Source: Fragilariopsis cylindrus CCMP1102 (lineage: Eukaryota; Bacillariophyta; Bacillariophyceae; Bacillariales; Bacillariaceae). From it: a stretch of 64,000 bases of DNA. A program made the position numbers and the translations under genes. Shown here piece after piece: positions 1-11,307 of the stretch; position 1 is the first letter of the stretch, and each line of letters starts with the position of its first letter. The notes under the pieces are model-generated. The model searched no databases. It saw only the letters and a program-made list of their open reading frames with translations, and was not told where the DNA came from. The stretch is taken from contig FMBT01000328.1 of assembly GCA_900095095.1 (NCBI GenBank), positions 62,001 to 126,000 of the forward strand. The letters are read 5' to 3'.

Positions 1-307
1 GAAAGTAATGAGGCCAAAAATCAAAATAATTCAATATTATCGTCGAAACGCCAACTAAGTTGAATAACTCGTTACAGTAGTAATAACTACTTTATCGTTG
101 CAATTACCATCAATATAACAGAAAAAAGAGTGCATCGGCATTAGACACACATTAGCTACCCTCATTATTACCCTCATTTTTCTGTTGCATTTTGTGTGAA
201 GTTGGATTTCAATTCATACTACTACACATTATTTAGAAAACAATTAGGATCGTACGGTACGTCATTTCCACACACACACACACACACACACACAATAAAA
301 CGATACA
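1..307. other. 5' flank of the first gene, no gene seen
   Basis: AT-rich DNA with no open frame that looks coding. It ends with a (CA)13 microsatellite at 269-294 directly upstream of the ATG at 308, so that repeat probably lies in the 5' leader or core promoter of the next gene. Confidence 0.5.
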
Positions 308-1255
308 ATGGCCGATCGAAGTAGTAGGAGGTTTACGATACCACAACCAATTGCAGAAGAGGAACAACAACAACAACAACAACAACAGGAATCTCAACAA
401 CATGGTTTTCCAATCATAGTGGAAGAAACTAATTATGAAGCACATCAACATCATCATGGTTCTTCTTCTGCATCTTCATTCATAAATTCTGTGAAGAATA
501 TTTTCGCACCATGTGTCGGTGCGGTTGATGCTGCTTCCTTATTTATGGATGACTGCCGACCGTCCAAGTTTGATACATGGAATACCAATCAACAGGTAGG
601 AGGAGATAACAACAACATCATCAACAACAGCTGCAACAGTAACAATAATAACAATATTGCCGAAGATGTTATAATGCGACTTAGAGAACGAAACGGGGCC
701 TATACTAGTAAACAGGCTATGAATAGGCAAAAACGAGGCAAGACACTTGAAATACCTACTCATTCTGGGATGATGTTTGACGACGATGATGTTTCTGCAA
801 TATCAGCTCATACTTTAGAGGAAATGGAACTACTGAGGATGGCTCAAAAAAGTAAACGAGGTGCTGGAATTTCAAACATTCATATGTCACCACCACCAAC
901 TGAAATTTGGAGAAATTCTAATACTAGTACTAATAATATCCTTGGACCTAAAAGCAGTAGATATCAACATCATCAACAATATCAGAAACAACATCCGACG
1001 ATATCGACGACGAGGAAATCAACAGCAGCAGTAGTACAAGGTCAAGGTCAACAACATACTACTTCTCCGTTTAGTTCATTCACAAATAAACAAATATTGA
1101 AGATCCAACAACATCATCAATCATCACCAGTATTCAGTTCTAATGGTGATTTATCTATTTGTGTTTCAGCATCCGAATCATCAAGTTCAAGTGATGACAT
1201 GGTGGGACTACAAGAAAAGCATCAACAAGACGAAGAGACAAATCGGGTGGGATAA
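308..1255 (+). CDS. Q/N/S-rich hypothetical protein
   Basis: Single open frame of 315 aa from ATG at 308. I do not recognise the family. Low-complexity tracts dominate: a poly-Q run near residues 19-27, an N-rich stretch around 100-116 and a Ser run near 290. A more ordered core (about residues 120-180) contains basic segments, an acidic patch (DDDDVSAISAHTLEEMELL) and the start of a possible helix. There is no signal peptide or membrane segment. The poly-Q and poly-N runs are imperfect CAA/CAG and AAC/AAT repeats, the kind of expansion common in AT-rich diatom genes. It could be a regulatory or scaffold protein, but nothing proves this. The start is supported by the lack of an upstream in-frame ATG and by the (CA)n leader just before it. 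Confidence 0.6.
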   Translation: MADRSSRRFTIPQPIAEEEQQQQQQQQESQQHGFPIIVEETNYEAHQHHHGSSSASSFINSVKNIFAPCVGAVDAASLFMDDCRPSKFDTWNTNQQVGGDNNNIINNSCNSNNNNNIAEDVIMRLRERNGAYTSKQAMNRQKRGKTLEIPTHSGMMFDDDDVSAISAHTLEEMELLRMAQKSKRGAGISNIHMSPPPTEIWRNSNTSTNNILGPKSSRYQHHQQYQKQHPTISTTRKSTAAVVQGQGQQHTTSPFSSFTNKQILKIQQHHQSSPVFSSNGDLSICVSASESSSSSDDMVGLQEKHQQDEETNRVG

Positions 1256-1999
1256 AGAGAGTGAGTTTGAGACGCAAAATCTAAAATTAAATCTAAAAAG
1301 AGAAGGGAAAAGGCTACTCGCTCGTTGATGGTCAGGGAAATCTACTACACTACACTACATGTATACTACTCAGGTACAGTTCCATATCTCTAAGCTTACT
1401 ACTACTTTATTTCATGTGATATTACTTCTCGTCACTATGTCATTGTGCCTATTGATGTTCAGCTGAGAGAGAGAGAGAGAATAATACTAAAACAGAGTTA
1501 TGCTTGTGTAGTAGCTTACTTTAAAAAAGAAGAGAAGGAGAAGTACAAAACAAAAGATTGATAACTTGAAACTATAACAAGTATATCTCATAGAATAATA
1601 CACTACATCAGAATTTAATATATAATCGCACGCACGCACACACACACATTATCATCGGTCCTTTTTTGTTGAAAAGAGGGATTAATTACATTAAAATTAA
1701 ATTACTAAAATTTAAGTCAAAATATTTTTTAAGTCTTATCTTCTATAACAATGGCAATGTGTGTAAGTATTAATAGCCATCATTAGTAAAGATATATGTA
1801 CCATGGAATCACGAGGAAGCCATGTAGGTTGTGCAGCAGTTGTTTCATGCACGAAATGCATCTTTTTCGTTGCGGAAATTTTAATACGCAAGAATTATAG
1901 AAATAGTGGTTTAGTGCATGCTGCCAGCTATATTATCATATATCATGGAAAGTTTGTGGTCTAATCGTTAACCACCACTGGCCTTGGTGTGTGTGTAGT
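1256..1999. other. Intergenic, convergent 3' ends
   Basis: Lies between two converging genes and should hold both 3' UTRs. I see a (GA)8 run at 1465-1480 and a short CACG/CA repeat near 1628-1647, but no coding signal. Confidence 0.5.
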
Positions 2000-3344
2000 T
2001 CAACGAGAAGGTCTCATTGGTTGTGGGGAAGTTGATGCTGCTGCTGCTGCTGCTGCAACAACTGGACTAGAAGGTCGATATTCGTAGATCGTTTCACCAG
2101 TATCTCTTTCCCCATTTGTTCCTTGTTGATGACAGCAGTCACTTCCCCAGCTGATGGATCGCGCCCGAAATCGATCTTTGCGTTCACCTGCTGGTGGCGC
2201 CACATCATAATAATCACTTTCCTCTAAATGAAGATTGATCTTCTCTACAATAAACTTACCCTCCTTGTACTTTTGACTATCTTCATAGGCCCTGTAATAT
2301 GTCCACCCTACCAAATTCTTACACCTTTTACAAAAGATATCACAAACACTATGTAGGCCCGTGATTAATATACGATCCTCGGCGGGACCTATTGTGACAT
2401 TAACGCAATCATCAAAAAGGTAGGCGCGTCCTACGTTTGTTGAAGGAAAAGAATTCGGTTTCCAAGCCAACCACGGTAGAAATTCGCGGCAGAAAGATAA
2501 GAAGAGGGAAAGGATCGATGAATGAGACAAAGACACCAATTCTATATAGGTTTGCAACATCCAACTAAAAAGAGTCAAGAGGTTTCGAATTATGTACTGC
2601 TTTTTGAGGATCTTACCGTGACGTCCGTGGAAGCTCTTAGAAATGATCTCATCGTGACTTGTTAGGTGAGTCCGACATTGGGCACATGTATAAATCTGAG
2701 GCCCATCTAGGTAGACCATGGAATCGTTGAGTTTCCGTGCCGAACGGGATTGTGCTCTTGCAGCAGAATCAATAAGGGATGATCTGCTACTCCGTGGTGG
2801 CGACGACAACAACAGTTGTTGTCGTCCAGAAGAATCAGGAGTAGTTGCACCATTAATGCAACTACTGCTACTGCTGCTACTTGTTAGCGTAGGAGTATTA
2901 TGCTGGTTCTCATCATCACCTTTACTATCCGAAGATGACCTTCGACGTCGGATAACCAACGAGGAAGAGCGAGGAGCTATAGAATGACGATAGACTGAGG
3001 AAGACGGTCCGAGCAGTACTGATGCCGAGGAAGATCCTGGAGAAGGTGAAACGAAAGAAGAAGCAGAAGAATTGATACCTGATCCTTGTTGCTGTCCTGA
3101 CGATGACAAGCTTGATGGTTGATCCATACTATCAGAGCTGCTACTGTTACGAGGGGAGGAACGTAGTGCTACAGATGATGCTATTGCTGATGATGCTGAT
3201 AATTTTCTGTCTACTCGAAAAAAAAGGATGCAATTACGTGAGAGAAATAAGCGATCAGTAACAAGTAGCATGTGTACAATATATCATGTCTAGCGGTAGC
3301 CTCACTAGGTCAGTCAGTCAATCACGATTCATTTATCGCTTACC
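2000..3344 (-). CDS. Yippee-family zinc-binding protein
   Basis: The C-terminal half is a clear Yippee/Mis18-type domain. The first metal pair is CAQC in YTCAQCRTHLTSHDE, followed by SFHGRHGRAYLFDD, and the second pair is CKRC after GLHSVCDIF. An intron at 2431-2616 (GTAAGA...ACGTAG, 186 nt) splits the conserved HGR|A and has no in-frame stop, so the unspliced frame is open and carries 62 foreign residues. The C-terminal exon is 2000-2430 and the preceding one starts at 2617. The long Ser-rich N-terminus is not conserved. The ATG at 3271 is in frame, but a pyrimidine-rich 3' splice-like site at 3215 and a GTAAGC donor at 3343 suggest a short upstream exon; Met at about 3127 is a third possible start. 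Yippee proteins are small nuclear or centrosomal proteins of poorly defined function. Confidence 0.85.
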
Positions 3345-4332
3345 AGTATTTCCTCTTTCTTAGATTCGATGGACATATAGGAAAGAAAGGAGGGACTGAA
3401 TCTTCACTTTCTTGCCTTTAATTCACAAGAGCAAAGGCTGTGTATGGTGGTGTGAAAGAATAGATACAGTAGTGAATATAATCTACGCGTTTTCGTTTCA
3501 AAGAACAAATAGCGGTATGCGGAACAAAGGTTTTTTGACAGCAATAACGACAAAGAGAACCTGAACTGCAGTCTAGCTGCAGTCAATAAACGAAGGATAA
3601 CTAGAAGTTAAAGAAAGATAACATTAGAGTTCCCATAATATTTTTCGACGCTGGCGATACCCTATCATACTTTACGTATACAGAAAGGAATTCAATGACA
3701 TGCAACAGATAGCGATAAACGACTTACAGCTAGCCTATGGCCTATGCGAGAATGATCCTATACTTGAGTAGGAACTTATTGATCATCTATACTATATGAA
3801 GTAGAGGAGAAAGGAATTGGGAACAGTGAAAACTTCTATCCGGTGTTTGGGGAGTGATGGAGTGATTTGATGCGATTTCTTGATAAAAGGAATAGTTTCA
3901 AAGAATTCAATCAATCTTGAATCTCGCGTGTTATCACATACTGTAGATTTTCTGGTGAGAACTCGAGCCTTGTTGATGTGTGTCATGCGGCAATTCTTCG
4001 CGGAGTGCATGCATGGTGATCGAGTGAACTACCGTAACTGCAAGCTGGGTTTTTGTATGGGAAGTACGAATAAACGAATTTCACGCGCGGCAATCAGATC
4101 TATGCGCGATTTATTATTCTAATGTAATAATAGGATCGATGTTTTTTAATGTAAAAATTATGTAGTAAGTTAATGTTTCTTCTATTAATAATGTATGAGA
4201 CTATCTATGTAAGAAAGTCAAGTAGAAATAACCATTCGAAACATGCGTCTTGGCACTTCAAGTACTAGCAATTGCAGCAAATCAAGGCATGATTCTATTC
4301 TATAAGTCGTGTGAATAAAGTGAGTTTAGCAT
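3345..4332. other. Intergenic, no recognised gene
   Basis: About 1 kb upstream of the Yippee gene and downstream of the hydrolase. The open frames here (60-80 aa) overlap on both strands and have no recognisable domains, so I treat them as chance. Part should be the Yippee promoter and part the hydrolase 3' UTR. Confidence 0.45.
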
Positions 4333-6310
4333 CTATCTATTAGCTTCGTCAATAGGTATTGCCGTCACGATTTCAGTTTTTCCATTGGAATTAGATCCTC
4401 TGTGCGCATTCGGCCTTTGTGGAGGATGATGTTGCTGTGAGCGTTGTGGTAGTTGCTGCGCGGGTGGTTTAGACTGCCTTTGAGAAGATGAACTTTCATC
4501 CTTCGAAGTATCCATCATTGGATCGTCAGCCTGACCAAGCATTTTGAACAGAGAAGCTTGGATTTCACGTTGTCGCTCTTGTGTCACGCCCATTTGATCA
4601 CCATTAAGATCTCCATTCTTACCGCTGGGATCCTTCTTACCACCATTGCTTTGACGGTGCTGCTGTTGCTGACTTCCACCCCTAGCAGAACTGCCTCTTT
4701 GGGACGCTCGCATACGATTTTGATACATTTCAAAATACCAAGGTGGGCACATAAGATTCATTGATGGTGGAACTGGAAGAACCCAGCTGTTCGGAATTTG
4801 AAGACAAGTTTGCAAAAATATAGATGCGCTATCAAACATGAATTTCGGTCGTGGTGAGTTGTGATCTCCCTCTACGATAATTATATTCTTATCTCCTGCA
4901 TATTTCTCATAAATTGCCTCCGCGTGATGCTTCTTAATAAAGTCATCGTGTTCTCCCGCTACGAAGAAGGCAGGGATGAAACACTTATCGGCATGCGAGA
5001 TTGGGGAAATGTTTTTGATATTGACATTTGCTTGCTTTTTCACCGAGTTAGTAATCATTCGCAACGCCATGCTCACGACAAATGTAGGAACGACAATTCC
5101 CTGATCCCGACCTTTTTCTACCATTTCTTCAGCCAATTGGGTAAGATCTGCAAATGGTGAGTCCAATATCATACAAGCAATGCTAGGATCTCGGTCTCCA
5201 AACATGAGCGATGTGGCGGCCCCCATAGATCGTCCCCATAACGCAATGGTACTAACAACATTGGTAGCTCGTAGATGAGCAACGACACAGGACAGATCCT
5301 CTCGTTCATAGTAACCCAAACTAACAAATTCACCATCAGATTTACCTGACCCAGCAAAGTCGAAGGAAAAAACAGCAACTCCCATGGAAAGTAAATAAGA
5401 GAGTTGAGGTAAGACTTCGACACGTGCCGACGAGTTCCCATGCATATATATAACGACGGGGATTCGATCGGTGATTCTTTCTACCGGTTCCCAATGGGAA
5501 CACTCTAAATTGTAACCGCGTTTTGTTTTTAGTGTGAAGTCTGTTCGAGTGAATCTTTTTCCACAAAAGGTAAAGGCTGGTGGACCAAGTGCTTCCATCT
5601 ATAATAAAAGATAAAATCAAGAGAGAAAAATATAGCTTAAACAAGTGAGAATCAAACGACCAGAAGAGAAAAAAAGACGAAAGATAATCTGAAGCTCTCA
5701 TCTCCCTTGATTCGAAAAGATAAGATAAATTGACACGTCACTTATATGGTGACACCACACCACACCGTGCTGTGCATAGTTTATAATATATTATATAGTC
5801 GATTACCGTACGCACCTTGTAATCGGCCCGAGGAGGACGGATAATAGCATTGACAAGCTCTTGGTATCCTAAACGTGCCATTTGAAAGTAACTTAGCTTT
5901 TTCTGTTGTTGTGCTGCGGCTGATGATAGTTCTTGTTGTTCCTGTTGCTGAGAAGATAATGACGAGTGTGAAGACGACGATGCGCTCGCCGATTGTGTGG
6001 TTGTGTTTGTGTGTTGTCTTTTTCGTCGATCTTCTTGAGCTTCTCGGACACTCATTGTTGATGAACTTCTCTCATTCTTACGAAGTCCCGGTGGTTGTTG
6101 ATGTCCTTCTTGTAGGCTGCGGCTGCTGTTGTTGTTGTCGGCTCCTTCTTGCTGTGATCCATTATTTTGTTCGTCTCTTTGCGTGTGTTTGGGTTGGCAA
6201 TTCGGTGCCGATGTTCCAGAATTCAATTTCTTGTCTGCTTCTGGATCTTCGAGATTGTAGGCCTCTTCCATTATTTGCTCTTGTTCTTCTTCTGACAAAG
6301 CGTTCCCCAT
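4333..6310 (-). CDS. Alpha/beta hydrolase with predicted N-myristoylation
   Basis: Two exons, 6310-5816 and 5598-4333, joined in phase 0 across a 217-nt GTGCGT...ATAG intron, give 586 aa. The splice rebuilds a conserved stretch, IIRPPRADYK followed by MEALGPPAFTFCGKRF. The hydrolase core follows: oxyanion region YMHGNSS, nucleophile elbow GRSMG (Ser in GxSxG), an acid in GEHDDF and the catalytic His in VEGDHNS. The N-terminus MGNALS fits the Gly2/Ser6 myristoylation rule, so membrane attachment is likely. Residues 20-140 and the C-terminal 130 residues are Q/S/N-rich linkers. The fold is that of the serine aminopeptidase/acylglycerol lipase-like group widespread in protists; the substrate is unknown. 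An annotation that starts at the exon-2 ATG (5598) would lose the anchor. Confidence 0.92.
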
Positions 6311-7257
6311 AATGACGATATGTATTTTCTTTTATTATTTTGTAGCTTTTTGTGTGTGTGTTTGATGGCGATGTGAAATGAACGAAGCGAAGGAATCCAA
6401 TCGAGGAAAAATCAAGTGAACAAATATGAGGTGCCGTGTATTTGTCAGTGATAAATTGAGTATCCAATGCTCTCTCTCTCTCTCTCTCTCTCTCTGGCTT
6501 CTGTAGGATCAGTGTATGTTCGATATGCATTAATTTAGGGAAGAAGGTGGGTGATGCAGCAATGAAAAGTTTGCTGATACTATGTAAGTTAGTCGTAATT
6601 AGGCAGCTACTAATAATTTTTGAAAAATTGTTGTGTCAATTTCAAAAAAATTCTTCATAAAAGTAGTAAAACCACAGTCACGATAAGAACGTTGTAAAAA
6701 AATGCTGTCCTCGCGCAAGGCCAGCAAAAAATGTGCGTGTGTTATGCTCATATGGTATGATACATATCTTACTAGCACCCCTACACATAAGTTAGTAGTT
6801 AGTTGCTATCGGGACAGGCGCGGCAGATGGGTTTTTGCACGAGATAAGAACAACGACGACGACGCACCACGACAAAAATGAAATGATAATGAGCTATGGC
6901 AATCAAATAATTTCTCCTTTGGTACGGTACGAACAGTATGATCAATAGAAAAAGGAGGATACGAACAATATCGATACCTAAAAGAAGGAGGCTACGTACA
7001 TCCATTCAAGTTTTTGGTTCATTGACACTACTGATCGGCCCGGAAAGAAAGTGAGGATATATACTTTTTTTAAATCAAATTGGATCGATTTAGTTTATAT
7101 AATTTATCTCGAGTTCCCAAACATACAACTTTCAATTAGAAAAAAGAAATTAAGAGGTGAATAGAATCCAACCAAATCAGATCAGTTCATCGAAAAAAAT
7201 AACCACAGGGATATAACAAAGCGATTTACATAAAACGAAAGCGAAATCAAAATCAAA
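6311..7257. other. Divergent promoter region
   Basis: Lies between the divergent hydrolase and E2 genes and so should hold both promoters. A (CT)13 tract at 6470-6495 sits in the hydrolase 5' region. No coding frame is convincing. Confidence 0.5.
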
Positions 7258-9038
7258 ATGTCAACGGTAGCTGCATTGAGACGACTGAATGCGAGTGGTA
7301 TGTTGGCAAGACGAAGAATTTGTATCGCTGCATCCACGTCGTCAGTATCAACAAGACTAATTGGAGTAGGTCACAATAGCAACAGCAACTATAATCGATT
7401 ATCTCTATCTGAAATCAATGACGTTAATTCTAAGTACCGTCGCCAATTTCATAGTTCAACTGTAGTGAGCAAGGATGACTATCCCGTCCATACGGTACTA
7501 CCATTTCCAGCTTTGAGTCCAACCATGGAAACGGGAACAATTGCCAATTGGGAATTATCTGAAGGTGATGAATTTTCTGCAGGATCTGTACTTTGTAGTA
7601 TCGAAACTGACAAGGCTACTATGGATTATGAAGCCCAAGACGATGGTTTTATTGCTAAAATTCTGAGGGACGGTCCAGACGCATCGGATTTACCGATTGG
7701 TACTCCCATCGCTATCGTCGTCGAGGAACTTGAAGATGTTGCTGCATTTGCTGATTATGTAGTGTTGGAGGATGAAGGTAATGCTGGTGTCGGAGATGTC
7801 AGTGCATCGTCGGCTGATGCTCCAATAGTGCCCACATCGGGTTCAACCACCGCCGCTCCAGTAGTCGGTGGTGATTCCGGTACCAGCTTTTTGTTGCCAT
7901 CTGCTAGGTTTTTAGCTGAATCAAAGTACGTTAAATGAAAGTTAAAAAATGCTAATGACGATGGTGACGTCTGTGGCGTGAATTACCTGGTCATTCGTCT
8001 CTATAGTGAGTGTCGCAAAGGATTATGCCATGTAGGTCGTCTCACATTATTTTTTTTGTACACCATCGCACGGTTCTTCTTTTTTCCAACGTTTACTATC
8101 ATTACAGAGGTCTCGACGCAACCGGTTTGAAAGGAAGTGGGAAGGGTGGACGTGTAACGAAGGGTGATGTCTTGGCAGCCATTCGAGATGGAACTCCGAT
8201 GCCTGCCTTGGCGGTGGTCGAAGCAAAGGCTCTAGTTGCCACTCCGGCGGCAGCGTTGGTTGCTGCTGCTCCACAGATACCAACTGGTCCAGTGGTAGAT
8301 TTACCGCTTCCCGAGGTTGATACTTATGGTACCTACGAGGATGTCCCTAATAACAATATGAGGAAGATTGTAGCAAAACGGTTGACATTTAGTAAACAAG
8401 AGGTTCCATGTACCTACACGTCCATGGAGGTGGAACTGGATAATGTCATGAAGCTCCGTAAACAACTATTGAAGGATCACGATATTAAAGTTTCCGTCAA
8501 TGATATTGTTGTACGGTGTTCTGCCATGGCCCTTCGTGACGTTCCGGAGGCTAATGGCTCGTACGATCCCAAAACTGACACAGTCAAGCTACAAGACTCA
8601 ATTGATATTAGTATAGCAGTGGCAATTCCTAATGGGTTGATTACTCCCATTGTTATGAACACAGATAAATTGGGTCTTACAGAAATATCTGATAAGGTAC
8701 GCGATTTGGCAGGGCGAGCACGTGATGGTAAACTAGCACCGGAAGAATATACAGGTGGAACATTTTGTATTAGTAATTTGGGCATGTTTGGTATTGACGA
8801 GTTCACTGCCATCGTCAATCCTCCTCAGGCTGCAATTTTGGCTGTGGGAGGAGGTGTCAAACGTATCGTCCCTACCCCTTACGTAGATGGTGCGGAAGAA
8901 CAAGCCAAACCTACTATTAAAACCATCATGACAGCTCGATTAAGTTCAGATCGTCGTGTAATCGATGAAGCAACTGCTTCCTTATTCTTGTTAGCCTTCA
9001 AGCATTACATCAACAAACCAGAGTTGCTTTTGCTGTAA
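7258..9038 (+). CDS. Dihydrolipoamide acetyltransferase (PDH E2), mitochondrial
   Basis: Exons 7258-7925 and 8108-9038 flank a GTACGT...TTACAG intron of 182 nt and give 532 aa. The N-terminus is a basic, Ser-rich mitochondrial presequence. Residues 77-155 form one lipoyl domain (FPALSPTMETG) with the lipoyl-lysine in ETDKA (Lys119). A peripheral-subunit-binding domain (SARFLAESK then GLDATGLKGSGKGGRV) spans the splice junction, which restores the expected K-G-L-D. The catalytic domain follows and ends in NKPELLLL. It should carry acetyl transfer to CoA in the pyruvate dehydrogenase complex. An oddity is that the active-site motif, normally DHRxxDG, reads DRRVIDEA, so the catalytic His and the Gly are both replaced. 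It could therefore be an E3-binding (protein X-like) subunit or a lineage variant. Confidence 0.93.
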
Positions 9039-9530
9039 AACTCAGTATCTTCTACCTAATACTTATAGATGATGATGTAATGAATACAATTTTTGAGTTT
9101 ATATTGTAAGAATGAATTTTGTTACTATTTTTTAATAGAATTTCCTATTTAGAAATATATGCGCATCTAGTTTTCTCATAGTATCAGTGCTAGTATGTAT
9201 GGATTGTTCTCCTAATAATATTGTATGATTGAGATCAAATACGAACAAGAATGCATAATTTATATTTATATCATAGTTTAAATAGTATTAACTCTATTCA
9301 ATTGGTTCGTCTCTGAACAGTCAAAGAAGAAGAGAAGGAAAAGTTATAAATTCTCTATAGGATAAATATATTTATTATTTATCATTACAAGAGTCAAGTG
9401 TGTCTGTTCTTACCCCTCTCCGTCCTTTTTTCTGTTTTTATTACATTATAAGGAGGTCACAAGGTAAAAACAGTACAGTATATTATTATTTATAATTGTA
9501 TGAATATTCAAGTAGGACAAAAATGATTAT
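9039..9530. other. Intergenic, convergent 3' ends
   Basis: AT-rich spacer between the converging E2 and light-harvesting genes, presumably both 3' UTRs. Nothing else is seen. Confidence 0.5.
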
Positions 9531-10546
9531 TTAGCTAATAATATCCATGATTGGGACAGATCCTGGAATACTTTCGTACGCAAAAAGACTTGCCATAGCA
9601 ATCATTGCAAGCCGTCCATTCTTCGTTTCTACAATCTTGTATCGTGCTGCTGCTTCGGGTGACAATTTAGACTGAAGTCCCATGAAATCAAAGTTTAAAT
9701 TACCAGCTACCTTAGTTGATTTTCCTCGGAAGTTATCACCAGAATGTCCAACACTTTCTCCTTCACAGACCGCAATAAAAAGAAGAACACCAACAAAAAA
9801 TCCAGGTTGTTCTTTAGCGAAAACACCTAATGCCTTCGTCCAATCTGGTTCATTAGGAAATCCTGGAATTTGCATACCAAGACCCATACCTCCCTATTAT
9901 TATTATTATTTTTTGTTTTTTATGTTTGTAATCCATTATCATTGATTAAATGATATTTTGTTAGAAGAGAAAGAGACAAGAAAATCTTCAGTGGTTAGTT
10001 CTACCATTTTCATTTTCATCACATAATTGGTTACCTACAAACAAACATACGATACGATACACACGATACGGGAACGCAAAAATTATGTCAACCATCACAC
10101 CACCACCGCCACTGCAAATAAATTTGCTTCTACAATTACTGAAGTAAAACAATATTAAAATCCGTCCAACGCCAACAGTATCAAATTCATATCATATTGT
10201 ATAATCACATAAATATATATATATATATATATACGCGTGTCATAATATATTGTTCTCTCCGTACCTGATGGGTTGCCCAAACTCCAGTCCATGCAATCAT
10301 AGCTTGTCGTCCATGTTTGATTTCTGCCTCTTGTAAGTATTGGATATCTGGGAAAACACCTGGGAAGGTATCAAAAGATTCACCTGTACCAAGTTTGGCC
10401 AAACCTAATGGATCGAATGCAACACCTCCAACTTCTTCAAAGCCGGTAGCCTGGATGGCTGTTGACTTTGCAGTTTGTGATTGTGGTGCAAACGCCGATG
10501 AGGACGCAATAAGAGAAGCGATAAGGGCAGCGGAAAATTTAGCCAT
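9531..10546 (-). CDS. Fucoxanthin-chlorophyll a/c light-harvesting protein
   Basis: Exons 10546-10265 and 9893-9531, phase 0, give 214 aa, the usual size of this family. The leader MAKFSAALIASLIASSSAFAP is a signal peptide plus the ASAFAP-type motif that directs proteins into complex plastids. Two chlorophyll-binding helices carry the paired motifs EAEIKHGRQAMIAWTGV and ETKNGRLAMIAMASLF; the middle helix is around FFVGVLLFIAVCEGES. It binds fucoxanthin and chlorophylls a/c in the thylakoid membrane and feeds photosystems. The exon join (HQ|GGMGLG) is canonical; a start at the internal Met at 9887 would miss helix 1. The 371-nt intron holds an AT microsatellite. I did not assign it to the Lhcf, Lhcr or Lhcx subgroup. 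Confidence 0.95.
10213..10233. repeat. (AT)n microsatellite in the light-harvesting gene intron
   Basis: About ten AT units, inside the intron 9894-10264. Confidence 0.9.
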
Positions 10547-11307
10547 GGTTGGATATTTGATTGATTGTATTATTTATTTCGTTGTAGTAAAGAGACAGCA
10601 GTACAGTTGGTCACAGAATCTGTTGTTATTATTGTTCTTAACGCCATAGCGAGAGATAGAGAGAGGCTGATGGACGTGCATTTCGGAAGTTCATCACGCA
10701 CATCACAAGGAAGAAGTTGAAGGTGTATCCTTGAAGTGAGATAATAAAGCCCTATCCCTAATGTAGGTTTATTTTTATCCGCGGAATGAATAATTGAATG
10801 AATCAAATCAATCAATCATGGATGGTCCTGTACAATTGTATTTTGTAAACAAAAATTGTTTTTGCACGATTCGATTTTTCATACATCTCCCATTCACGAG
10901 TGGAATTTTTTGAAAATTTCTGTTGCTTTCCTCCGAATTAATTTGATTAGACAGACATTTCTACAGTAGTTTCAATTTAAATTTTACATTGACACAACGA
11001 GCAGAGGACATATTTTATGAATCTATCGAACAAGGTTGAATTAAGCATTGAATACATTACTTACAGTACCGAATTCTACCTCAGCCATTAATTTCTACCG
11101 TAGAGAACGGAAATCTCGAAAACTCGCAAGCGTACCAATTATACCAATATCAAATAGTATTAGCATAACACCACGACTAAAATCGAAAATCGAACAGGAA
11201 ATCAAGCTACAGCAGTCAAACAGTTTTCTCTTACTGGATACGAGACTCATTATCACACGAACAAAAACAGTAAACAATAATTTCTACACAATACAGGAAT
11301 AGGAACG
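10547..11307. other. Divergent promoter region
   Basis: Lies between the light-harvesting gene (-) and the Vta1 gene (+), and probably holds both promoters. The 80-84 aa open frames here have no domain and overlap on both strands, so I leave them out. Confidence 0.5.
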
